Made by a program: the position numbers and the translations under genes | The notes under the pieces: model-generated | Databases searched by the model: none | What the model was told of the DNA's origin: nothing | The model's input: only the letters and a program-made list of their open reading frames with translations | Shown: piece after piece, positions 45,998 to 53,831 of the stretch | How positions within the stretch are numbered: the first letter of the stretch is position 1 | Layout: each line of letters starts with the position of its first letter | Assembly (NCBI RefSeq): GCF_009906855.1 | Contig: NZ_CP047650.1 | Coordinates: 1 to 64,000 of the forward strand | Length of the DNA stretch: 64,000 nucleotides | Reading direction: 5' to 3' | Source of the DNA: Xylophilus rhododendri | Lineage (GTDB): Bacteria; Pseudomonadota; Gammaproteobacteria; Burkholderiales; Burkholderiaceae_C

Positions 45998-47251
45998 TCA
46001 GGACTCGATCCAGAGCTGATCCAGCCCCTGGAAGGACCACTGCGCCGGGTCCTCCACCGCCACGATGCGCTCGGCTGCCTCGCCGCCCGCGGCCAGGTCG
46101 ATGCGCCGCGGCTCGATGGAGCGCTGCCGCGACACCTCGTAGAAGGCCTTGACGGTGGGCGTGAGCAGCGCGGCGGGCGTCTGCTCGCACACCACCGCCA
46201 GGTAGCCCGAGGCGAGGCGCACCAGCGAGCCGATCGGGTAGATGCCCAGGCTGCGGATGAAATGCTGGAACAGCGTGGGATCGAAATGCCCCTTCCAGCG
46301 CGCCATCTGGCGCACCGCATGCGCCGGATCCCAGGGGTTCTTGTAGGGCCGCTTGGAAGTGATGGCGTCGTACACGTCGCAGATCGCGCCCATGCGGGCG
46401 AACAGGCTGATCTGCTCGCCGGCCAGGCGCTGCGGATAGCCCGAGCCGTCCCAGCGCTCATGGTGGTGCAGCGCCACCTTCTGCACCGCGTCCGATACCG
46501 CGCCGCCCTTCTTGAGTAGCGCCCAGCCCTTGTCGGCATGGCGCTTCATGGTGGCAAACTCTTCCTCGGTCAGCGAGCCGGGTTTGTTCAGCACATCGAC
46601 CGGCATCAGCGCCTTGCCCACGTCGTGCATCAGGCCGGCCAGGCCCGCCTCGCGGATATCTTCCGGCGGCAAGCCGAGCTGGGTGCCCAGCGCCACCATC
46701 AGGCCGCACACGGCCACCGAGTGCATATAGGTGTAGTCATCCACGCTCTTGAGCCGCGCCATGCCGAGCAGCGCGCCCGGGTTGCGCGAGATGGAAGACG
46801 AGATCTCGTCGACCAGGGAGACGGCCTCGCCGGTGTCGATGGCCCGGCCCATGCGGATCTCGGCGAACATCGAGGCCACCCGGTCGCGGCCCTGGGCACA
46901 GATCTCGCGGGCGCGGGCGATCTCCTCGTGCAGGGGGATGCGGGCAGGTGCCCCGGCGGGCGCAGCTGCGGCCGGGGGCGGGGCGGCTTCCTCGGCCTGC
47001 GGCTGCGGCGCGGGAGCCTCCTGCACGTCGAGGCCGCGGCTGATGTCGATCCAGATCTCCTGGATGCCGCTGCCACGCAGCGAATCGACGATGGCCTCGT
47101 CCTGGATCACGAAGGCGCGCCGCCAGAATGGCGATTCCAGCCAGGAGCCTTCGAGACGGTGCAGGAACATGCCTTGACGCACGTGCTGCACCGAGATTTT
47201 TTTCAACACACTGTCCGGGTCCACAAACTGCGGCTTTCGCTTTTGACTCAC
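45998..47251 (-). CDS. HD-GYP phosphodiesterase with N-terminal DUF3391
   Basis: A 417-residue protein. An N-terminal DUF3391 domain (residues about 15-75: V-R-Q-G-M-F-L-H-R-L-E-G-S-W-L) is followed by a Pro/Ala linker (75-105). The HD-GYP domain comes next: His209-Asp210 in M-H-D-V-G-K and the G-Y-P signature at 271-273 (W-D-G-S-G-Y-P). These enzymes hydrolyse cyclic-di-GMP; all metal-site motifs are intact. No signal peptide is seen, so it is cytoplasmic. It is convergent with the aminotransferase gene and divergent from the acyltransferase. Confidence 0.92.
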   Translation of the reverse strand: MSQKRKPQFVDPDSVLKKISVQHVRQGMFLHRLEGSWLESPFWRRAFVIQDEAIVDSLRGSGIQEIWIDISRGLDVQEAPAPQPQAEEAAPPPAAAAPAGAPARIPLHEEIARAREICAQGRDRVASMFAEIRMGRAIDTGEAVSLVDEISSSISRNPGALLGMARLKSVDDYTYMHSVAVCGLMVALGTQLGLPPEDIREAGLAGLMHDVGKALMPVDVLNKPGSLTEEEFATMKRHADKGWALLKKGGAVSDAVQKVALHHHERWDGSGYPQRLAGEQISLFARMGAICDVYDAITSKRPYKNPWDPAHAVRQMARWKGHFDPTLFQHFIRSLGIYPIGSLVRLASGYLAVVCEQTPAALLTPTVKAFYEVSRQRSIEPRRIDLAAGGEAAERIVAVEDPAQWSFQGLDQLWIES

Positions 47252-47446
47252 GCTGGCGGTAAGGACGCTCCGTTCCGCAATAGGCCAAAGCTACCAGATT
47301 AGCGTCGGCTTGATCCGCAAAAACTTACAAAAGTCACATAAACTATTCTGAGCCGCGTCGCCGTACCGGCATCGCCCCCCCCTTCCTTGACAGCCGGCCG
47401 GACAAACGCAAGCGTTGGTTCCTGAGCATGACAGGTAGCAATTCCA

Positions 47447-48598
47447 ATGCAAAAAACTTCCTGGATACGCGCAGGTTTGCAAACGCAAACCATTGACGAG
47501 CGCTACCGCAGCGTCGGCGGATTTACCAGCGGATTCGATTATTGCCGGCTGATTCTCGCGGCGGCCGTGGTGGCGCAGCACAGCATCGTGACCAGTTACG
47601 GCACGCAGAGCGACAGTTATGTCTGGGGCGATTGGCACCGGATATTTGTCGCACCCATTCTGCTGATGTTTTTTGCCTTAAGCGGATTCCTGGTTTCCGG
47701 CAGCCTGAAAAAGCGCCCGACGCTCGGCTCTTTCATCACCTTGCGTGTATTGCGCCTGGTACCGGCGCTGGCGGTGGAAGTGCTGTTATCCGCCCTCATA
47801 CTCGGCCCGCTATTGACAGCACTGCCGCTCTCCGAATATTTCACGGACAAGAAATTTTTCGCTTATTTCGGCAACATTCTGGGAATGATCCGTTTCTTCC
47901 TGCCCGGGGTTTTCACGGCAAACCCGTTCCCGGGATTCGTCAATATCTCCCTCTGGACGGTTCCCTACGAGCTGGAATGCTACTTGGCGCTGATTGCCCT
48001 GTGGCTGGCCAGGATTCTCAGGCGACCGGCATGGGTCGCAGCCATCGTCCTGGTGGCCGTGGTGGCGGGAACGACTTTCGCCCTTATGAATTTCGAGCCG
48101 TCCTGGGCCAATAACCGTCCACTCCCGCGCTCCCTGATCGTGGCGTTTCTCTGCGGTGTGTGCCTGAATCTTTTCTCGCACCGCATCCGGCTCCACTGGC
48201 GTTATGCGGCATTGGCTTTTGCAGGTCTTCTGGCAACCACCGTCATCTATCAGACGGTCTATATCGCCGCCGTGTTTTCTGCCTACCTCATCGTGTATGT
48301 AGGAATGATGCATCCGCCCAAAAAGAGCCCGCTCTTCAGCGGCGATTATTCCTATGGGCTTTATCTTTTCGCCTTCCCGTTGCAGCAGACCTACAGCCAG
48401 CTTTTCCCGGAACACCGCCACTGGTACTTCAACATACTGGTGACCCTGTTTTTCGGTATGGCTTATGCGGCATTTTCCTGGTGGGTCATCGAAAAGCCCG
48501 TGCTCAGCCGGAAAAAACAGGTGGTCGCCTGGGTCGATACATGGGGTCTCAGGCTGCGCAGCCGTTGGGAGGCAGGCTTCTCACGCTTTCGGCTTTGA
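47447..48598 (+). CDS. Acyltransferase-3 family membrane protein
   Basis: A 383-residue membrane protein of the OafA-like acyltransferase-3 family: about ten hydrophobic segments, the short F-x-Y-x-R N-terminal motif (F-D-Y-C-R-L-I-L-A) and R in V-L-R-L-V-P-A-L-A. O-acetylation of a cell-surface polysaccharide is the usual role. The gene is visibly richer in A/T at third positions than its neighbours, so it may have been acquired. It starts 195 bp from the divergent HD-GYP gene. No other polysaccharide gene is adjacent except the putative glycosyltransferases elsewhere in the window. Confidence 0.85.
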   Translation: MQKTSWIRAGLQTQTIDERYRSVGGFTSGFDYCRLILAAAVVAQHSIVTSYGTQSDSYVWGDWHRIFVAPILLMFFALSGFLVSGSLKKRPTLGSFITLRVLRLVPALAVEVLLSALILGPLLTALPLSEYFTDKKFFAYFGNILGMIRFFLPGVFTANPFPGFVNISLWTVPYELECYLALIALWLARILRRPAWVAAIVLVAVVAGTTFALMNFEPSWANNRPLPRSLIVAFLCGVCLNLFSHRIRLHWRYAALAFAGLLATTVIYQTVYIAAVFSAYLIVYVGMMHPPKKSPLFSGDYSYGLYLFAFPLQQTYSQLFPEHRHWYFNILVTLFFGMAYAAFSWWVIEKPVLSRKKQVVAWVDTWGLRLRSRWEAGFSRFRL

Positions 48599-48607
48599 AC
48601 GCACGGC

Positions 48608-49582
48608 ATGAAAAGATTGCTGCCGCGCCGGATCCGAACCGTCGTCCTGTGTGCCCCGCTGCTGTTGTCCAGCTCCTGCGTCCTGGCCTTCGATCTCCAG
48701 GGCCATCGCGGCGCACGCGGGCTGATGCCGGAGAACACGCTCGCCGCCTTCGAGGCCGGCGCCTCGGCGGGTGTGAGCACGCTGGAGCTGGACATCGCGG
48801 TGACGGCCGACGGCATCCCCGTCATCTCGCACGACCCGCGCCTCAACCCTGCCTTCACGCGTGACGAAAAAGGCGCGTGGATCCAGGGACAGGGGCCAGC
48901 CATCCACGCGCTGCGGCTGGACGAACTGCGCCGCTACGACGTGGGCCGGCTTGATCCCGGCAGCCGCTACGCCGCCGGCCTGCCGCGCCAGATGCCGCGC
49001 GACGGCCAGCGCATCCCCACGCTAAGGGAGCTGCTGCGGCTCCTGGGCACTCCGGCTTTCGCAGCACGCCCGCTGCAGCTCAACATCGAGACCAAGTCCG
49101 ACCCCTTCCATCCCGAGTTGCAGCCGCCGCCGGAGGAATTCGTCACCCGCATCGTGGCCGTGCTGCGCGAGGCCGGTTTCGAGCGCCGCGCCACGCTGCA
49201 GAGTTTCGACTGGCGCACCCTGGCCGCCGCGCGGCGGCTGGCGCCGGAGATCCCGCGGGCTTGCCTGTCCACGCCCAAGACTCTGCAGGATCCAGCGTGG
49301 ACCGATGGCCGGCGCCAGGCCGACTTCGCCTCGGCCCCCGCCATGGCGGCCGATGCCGGCTGCGCGATCTGGTCACCGGCCTTCGCCGGGCTGGATGCGG
49401 CCCAGGTGAACGAGGCCCACCGGCTGGGACTGGCCGTGCTGCCCTGGACCGTCAACCGGCCCGAGGACATGAAACGCCTGATCGACCTGGGCGTGGACGG
49501 CCTGATCAGCGACGAGCCCGATCTGGCCCTGCCCCTGCTGCGCGAGAAGGGCCTGGCCGTCGCGCCGCTGCCCCGCCCCTGA
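48608..49582 (+). CDS. Exported glycerophosphodiester phosphodiesterase
   Basis: A 324-residue secreted enzyme with a Sec signal (V-V-L-C-A-P-L-L-L-S-S-S-C, possible lipobox but not canonical). The GDPD domain opens Q-G-H-R-G-A-R-G-L-M-P-E-N-T with the catalytic His-Arg, then metal-site residues E-L-D-I-A-V-T-A-D-G and a second catalytic His in V-I-S-H-D-P-R-L. It splits glycerophosphodiesters into glycerol-3-phosphate and alcohols. It starts 9 bp after the acyltransferase stop, so they may share a transcript. Confidence 0.9.
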   Translation: MKRLLPRRIRTVVLCAPLLLSSSCVLAFDLQGHRGARGLMPENTLAAFEAGASAGVSTLELDIAVTADGIPVISHDPRLNPAFTRDEKGAWIQGQGPAIHALRLDELRRYDVGRLDPGSRYAAGLPRQMPRDGQRIPTLRELLRLLGTPAFAARPLQLNIETKSDPFHPELQPPPEEFVTRIVAVLREAGFERRATLQSFDWRTLAAARRLAPEIPRACLSTPKTLQDPAWTDGRRQADFASAPAMAADAGCAIWSPAFAGLDAAQVNEAHRLGLAVLPWTVNRPEDMKRLIDLGVDGLISDEPDLALPLLREKGLAVAPLPRP

Positions 49583-49584
49583 GA

Positions 49585-50043
49585 TCAGACATGCCGCCGC
49601 GCGGCGGGCACCAGCGCCGGCAGCGCCTGATCGTCCGCCCGCCGGTGCAGCGTCTCGATGATGCCGCAGTGCCCGCCCTGGCCGTCGCAGCGGCCGCGCA
49701 GGGCGACCAGGTTGGCCTCCAGCGTGCGCAGTTCGGCCAGGCGCTCGCGCACATGGCCCAGGTGCCCATCCAGCGTCCGGCGGGCCTGGGTGCAGTCGGA
49801 CTTGTCGTTGAGGTCCAGTCCCAGCAGGGTGCGCACCTCGTCCAGCGACATGTCCATGGCACGGCACAGGCGGATGAAACGCAGGCGGTGCACCTCCTCC
49901 TCGCCGTAGAGGCGGTAGCTGGACTCGCTGCGGGCCTGCTGCGGCAGCAGGCCTTCCTTCTCGTAATAGCGGATGTTGGCGGCGTTGACGCCGCTGAGAC
50001 GGGCGGCATCTCCGATGCGCAGGTGGGGACTTGGCGAAGCCAT
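49585..50043 (-). CDS. MerR-family Cd/Pb-responsive regulator (CadR/PbrR-like)
   Basis: A 152-residue MerR protein. The wing helix-turn-helix (L-R-I-G-D-A-A-R-L-S-G-V-N) is followed by a dimer helix and the metal-binding cysteines Cys84 (S-D-C-T-Q-A), Cys119 (G-R-C-D-G) and Cys126 (G-H-C-G-I). The spacing of three matches CadR/PbrR. ATG 50043 is chosen; a TTG at 50076 would overlap the divergent promoter. It is divergent from the P-type ATPase gene it should control, 42 bp away, with a 19-bp-spacer promoter between them. Confidence 0.92.
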   Translation of the reverse strand: MASPSPHLRIGDAARLSGVNAANIRYYEKEGLLPQQARSESSYRLYGEEEVHRLRFIRLCRAMDMSLDEVRTLLGLDLNDKSDCTQARRTLDGHLGHVRERLAELRTLEANLVALRGRCDGQGGHCGIIETLHRRADDQALPALVPAARRHV

Positions 50044-50046
50044 GGC

Positions 50047-50077
50047 TTGACCTTGAAGTGACTTCAGGGTTTGCAAT
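50047..50077 (+). promoter_or_regulatory. MerR-type promoter-operator for the metal-ATPase gene
   Basis: -35 TTGACC at 50047-50052, then 19 bp, then -10 TGCAAT at 50072-50077. The stretched 19-bp spacer is the hallmark of MerR-regulated promoters. The spacer holds the dyad CCTTGAAGT-G-ACTTCAGGG (one mismatch). Expected start of transcription is near 50084, two bases before the ATPase ATG, so the mRNA is probably almost leaderless. Confidence 0.8.
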
Positions 50078-50085
50078 CATGCCCT

Positions 50086-52173
50086 ATGCAAGACTCCCGC
50101 CACACGCATTCCCATCCGCCCGAGGCCCGCAAGCCGGTGGCCACGGTTCCCGGCCTCGACGCCTGCTGCGGCTGCCGTCCCGCGGCGGCGCCCAAGGCCC
50201 ATGATCATTCGCATGCCGGGCACGACCATGATCACGCGCACGATCACGGCGAGGACCACGCCCACGGCGGCCACGATCACGACCATTCCAGCCTTCCCGG
50301 CCCCTGGCGGCTGGGCGCCGCTCTGGCCCTGGCAGCTGCGGCCGAGGCGCTTCACCTGGCGGCCGGAGACAGCGCCGCCCTGCCCCGCTACGCCGGCATG
50401 GCGCTGGCCCTGGCCGCGATCTTTTTGGCGGGGCTCGGTATCTTCACCGCCGGCTGGAAGTCGCTTCTGAAGTTCCAGCTGGGCATCGACGCCCTGATGG
50501 CGGTGGCCGTCACCGGCGCCTTCCTGCTCGGCCAGTGGCCCGAGGCCGCGATGGTGATGGCGCTGTATGCCCTGGCCGAACGCATCGAGGAAGCGGCCCA
50601 GGAGCGCGCCCGCCATGCGATCGGCGGCCTGCTCGCCCTGCGGCCGGAGAGCGCCGAGGTGAAGGACGCCAACGGCCGCTGGGCCAGCCGGCCGGTGGCG
50701 CAGGTGGCGGTGGGCGACGAGGTGCGCATCCTGCCCGGCGCGCGTGTGCCCTTCGACGGCACCGTGCTCGCCGGCCAGGGCGCGGTCGACGAATCCAGCC
50801 TCACCGGCGAGAGCCTGCCGGTGGACAAGGCGCCCGGCGACCGCCTCTTCGCCGGCACGCTCAACGCCCATGCGGGGTTGGAGTTCCGGGTCACCGCCGC
50901 CATCGGCGAGACCACGCTGGACCGCACCATCCGCACCGTCGAGGAAGCCCAGTCGGCGCGTGCGCCCACCCAGCGCCTGATCGACCGCTTCGCCCGGGTC
51001 TACACGCCGGCCGTGTTCGCGGTCGCGCTGATCGTGGCCATCGGCGCGCCGCTGCTGCTGGACTGGGCCTGGCGCGATGCCATCTACCGCGCGCTGGTGC
51101 TGCTGGTCATCGCCTGCCCCTGCGCGCTGGTGCTGTCCACGCCGGTCACGGTGGTGAGCGCGCTGGCCTCGGCGGCGCGGCACGGCATCCTGGTCAAGGG
51201 GGGTGTCTGGCTGGAGCAGGCACGGGGCCTGCGGCTGGTGGCCTTCGACAAGACCGGCACGCTGACCGAGGGCAAGCCCCGGCTCACCGACCATGCGGTG
51301 CTGGGCGATGGCAGCGATGCCGCTGCCGTGCTGCGCGACGCCGCCGCGCTGGCGGGCCGCTCCGACCATCCCGTCTCCCAGGCCCTGGCCGCCGGCCTGC
51401 CGGCCGAGGCACGCGAGCAGGCGCCCGAGGTGGAAGACTTCCAGGCCCTGGCCGGCCGGGGCGTCTCGGGCCGCATCGCCGGCCGTCTACTGCTGCTGGG
51501 CAACCGCCGCCTGATGACCGAAAAAGGCCTCTGGACGGACGCGGTGGAACAGGCCGCCGCGCCGCACGAGGCGGCCGGCCGCAGCCTCACCCTGCTGGCG
51601 GACGAGACCGCCGTGCGGGCCGTCTTCGCCGTGGCCGACACCCTGCGGCCGCATGTGCGCGAAGCAGTCGATGCGCTGCAGCGCCTGGGCATCGCCAGCG
51701 CCATGCTGACGGGCGACCATGCCGCCGCCGCGCAAGCCGTGGCGCAAGAGGCCGGCATCGCGGAAGTCCGCGCCGGGCTGCTGCCCGAGGACAAGCTCTC
51801 CGCCATCGCCGAGCTGCAGGCTCGCCACGGCATGGTGGCGATGGCCGGCGACGGCATCAACGACGCGCCGGCCCTGGCGCGCGCCGACATCGGCCTGGCC
51901 ATGGGCGCGGCCGGCACCGACGTGGCGATGGAGACGGCCGGCATCGTCATCCTGCACGACGACCTGCGCCGGGTGGCCGAGGTGGTGCGCCTGTCGCGCC
52001 GCACCCGGCGGGTGCTGGTGCAGAACATCGCCATCGCGCTGGGGCTGAAGCTGCTGTTCCTGGGTCTGGCCATCGCCGGTCTGGCGACGATGTGGATGGC
52101 GGTCTTCGCCGACGTGGGTGCCAGCCTGCTGGTGATCGCCAACGGCCTGCGCCTGCTGCGCTGGAAGAAATAG
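50086..52173 (+). CDS. cadA: P1B-type heavy-metal ATPase (Cd/Zn/Pb efflux, CadA-like)
   Basis: A 695-residue inner-membrane efflux pump. Instead of an HMA domain, the N terminus has C-C-G-C (residues 27-30) and a His/Asp-rich stretch (39-67), both metal-binding. The membrane CPC is visible (A-C-P-C-A-L-V), as are D-K-T-G-T phosphorylation and G-D-G-I-N-D-A-P-A-L hinge motifs and the C-terminal A-D-V-G-A-S-L-L-V. Cys-Pro-Cys plus His-rich N terminus fits Cd/Zn/Pb export. It is divergent from the CadR/PbrR-like regulator, whose operator overlaps its promoter. Confidence 0.93.
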   Translation: MQDSRHTHSHPPEARKPVATVPGLDACCGCRPAAAPKAHDHSHAGHDHDHAHDHGEDHAHGGHDHDHSSLPGPWRLGAALALAAAAEALHLAAGDSAALPRYAGMALALAAIFLAGLGIFTAGWKSLLKFQLGIDALMAVAVTGAFLLGQWPEAAMVMALYALAERIEEAAQERARHAIGGLLALRPESAEVKDANGRWASRPVAQVAVGDEVRILPGARVPFDGTVLAGQGAVDESSLTGESLPVDKAPGDRLFAGTLNAHAGLEFRVTAAIGETTLDRTIRTVEEAQSARAPTQRLIDRFARVYTPAVFAVALIVAIGAPLLLDWAWRDAIYRALVLLVIACPCALVLSTPVTVVSALASAARHGILVKGGVWLEQARGLRLVAFDKTGTLTEGKPRLTDHAVLGDGSDAAAVLRDAAALAGRSDHPVSQALAAGLPAEAREQAPEVEDFQALAGRGVSGRIAGRLLLLGNRRLMTEKGLWTDAVEQAAAPHEAAGRSLTLLADETAVRAVFAVADTLRPHVREAVDALQRLGIASAMLTGDHAAAAQAVAQEAGIAEVRAGLLPEDKLSAIAELQARHGMVAMAGDGINDAPALARADIGLAMGAAGTDVAMETAGIVILHDDLRRVAEVVRLSRRTRRVLVQNIAIALGLKLLFLGLAIAGLATMWMAVFADVGASLLVIANGLRLLRWKK

Positions 52174-52260
52174 GACCACCCCAGGCTGCGCACTTCGTGT
52201 CTTCGCCAAGCCCTCAAGGGGCGGCTTGCGGCTCGGCACGGCGTCGCGGCTTCGCTCCCG
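52174..52260. repeat. Intergenic repeat-like element after the ATPase gene
   Basis: A compact stretch with a CCCTCAAGGGG hairpin core and GC-rich flanks. It resembles a dispersed extragenic element common in Comamonadaceae (opening GGACCACCCC-like, CTTCGTGTCTTCGCC), which is recalled from general knowledge and not verified. It separates the ATPase stop from a small coiled-coil gene on the other strand. Confidence 0.4.
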
Positions 52261-52270
52261 TGATGGGGGC

Positions 52271-52558
52271 TCATGCACGGATGGCCGTGCGGGCCTGCGG
52301 CGGCCGCTCGCGCATCAGCGACTGCACCCGCTCGGCCAGCGTCTCCACCTTGCGTGCCAGCTCCGCGCGGCGCGGCAGGCCGGGCGCGGCGTTCTTCAGG
52401 TCCTCGTTGTCCTGCCGGGCGAAAGCCAGGGCGCTGTCACGCTCGATGACGGCTGCACGCAGGCGGATGTTGTCGGCTTCGAGGGCCGCGATGCGCTCCC
52501 GCAGCGTCCGGGAGTTCTGCATGCTGCGGGCGGGTTCGGCGAACAGGGTCTTGGGCAT
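52271..52558 (-). CDS. Small coiled-coil protein, unknown
   Basis: A 95-residue protein starting M-P-K-T-L-F-A-E at 52558 behind a clear AAGGAG ribosome site. The central half is a heptad-rich coiled coil (R-E-R-I-A-A-L-E-A-D-N-I-R-L-R-A-A-V). No membrane segment. It does not match a family I know and has no obvious partner among its neighbours. Confidence 0.72.
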   Translation of the reverse strand: MPKTLFAEPARSMQNSRTLRERIAALEADNIRLRAAVIERDSALAFARQDNEDLKNAAPGLPRRAELARKVETLAERVQSLMRERPPQARTAIRA

Positions 52559-52714
52559 CTACACGTCTCCTTTTGGGATGGGCCACCGGCGCCGTGCAAG
52601 GGCTGCGGCAGACGGGGATTCTTGGGCCGGCACCCCGCCATGACGTCCGTCGAGACGGGTCCGTCAGGCCTAGCGGCCTGCCGCCGGAAAGCCGCTATTC
52701 GTCGCGAAAACTGG

Positions 52715-53803
52715 CTAGAACAGATGGCCCTGTCCACCGGATGAGGGTGGGCGGAAGTCCTCGCGTGTCAGCAGCGTGCGTTCGCGGTTCAGGCCCAGCC
52801 TGCGGCAGGCGGTTTCGAAGCGCTTCCTGATGAGCTCGGCCCAGATGCCGCTGCCCTTCATGCGGGTGGCGAAGTCGGCGTTGTAGTCCTTGCCGCCGCG
52901 CATCTCCTGGATGCGCGCCATCACCCGGTCGGCGCGCTGCGGGTAGTGCACCTCCAGCCATTGGCGGAACAGCGGCGCCACCTCCCAGGGCAGTCGCACC
53001 ACCGTGTAGAAGGCGCTGCGGGCGCCGGCCTCGCGGGCGGCCTGCAGCACCTGCTCCATGTCCTCGGTGATGAAGGGGATCTGCGGCGCCACGCTGACGC
53101 CCACCGGCACGCCGGCCTCGGTCAGCGCGCGGATGGTCTGCAGCCGCCGGTGCGGCGCGGCGGCGCGCGGCTCCAGGATCCGGGCGAGGCGCGCATCGAG
53201 CGTGGTGATGGTGATGTAGACGGCGGCCAGGCGCTGCGCGGCCAGGGGCGCGATCAGGTCGAGGTCGCGCTCCACCGCGCTGGACTTGGTGACCAGGCCG
53301 AAGGGATGGCGCGCCTCGCCCAGCACTTCGATCACCGAGCGGGTCAGGCGCAGTTCACGCTCGATCGGCTGGTAGCAGTCGGTGGCGGTGCCGATGGCGA
53401 TCTGGCTGGGGCGGTAGCCGGGGCGCGCCAGTTCGCGGCGCAGCACCTCGGCGATGTTGCGTTTGGCGATCAGCTGGGTCTCGAAGTCCAGCCCCGGCGA
53501 GAGGTTGAGATAGCTGTGCGTGGGCCGGGCGAAGCAGTAGATGCAGCCGTGCTCGCAGCCGCGGTAGGGGTTGAGCGAGGCGTCGAAGGGGATGTCGGGT
53601 GAGTCGTTGCGGCTGATGGCGCTTTTGGCGTCCTCGAAATGCACCTGCGTCTGCAGGCGCTCGGGCCGTTCGGCCTGCAACTCGGCCAGGGTGTCCCAGC
53701 CGTCGTCCCAGGGGTCGCGCTGGTCGCGGGAGAAACGGTGGGCCAGGCGGCTGGCGCTGCCGCGGCCCTTGAGGGCTTCGAGGGGGATGGTGGTGATGCT
53801 CAT
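52715..53803 (-). CDS. Radical SAM protein, PA0069 family
   Basis: A 362-residue radical SAM enzyme. The cluster motif is R-G-C-E-H-G-C-I-Y-C-F-A-R-P-T-H (C-x3-C-x2-C), with the PA0069-like N terminus (G-R-G-S-A-S-R-L-A-H-R-F) and T-A-T-D-C-Y-Q-P-I-E-R. The family is related to SplB-like photolyases but its reaction is not known. It lies 28 bp downstream of dnaE2 in the same direction, as in several Burkholderiales, so it could be part of DNA damage tolerance. Confidence 0.9.
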   Translation of the reverse strand: MSITTIPLEALKGRGSASRLAHRFSRDQRDPWDDGWDTLAELQAERPERLQTQVHFEDAKSAISRNDSPDIPFDASLNPYRGCEHGCIYCFARPTHSYLNLSPGLDFETQLIAKRNIAEVLRRELARPGYRPSQIAIGTATDCYQPIERELRLTRSVIEVLGEARHPFGLVTKSSAVERDLDLIAPLAAQRLAAVYITITTLDARLARILEPRAAAPHRRLQTIRALTEAGVPVGVSVAPQIPFITEDMEQVLQAAREAGARSAFYTVVRLPWEVAPLFRQWLEVHYPQRADRVMARIQEMRGGKDYNADFATRMKGSGIWAELIRKRFETACRRLGLNRERTLLTREDFRPPSSGGQGHLF

Positions 53804-53831
53804 GGCTCTCTTTTCAATGCCTTCGATGCCT

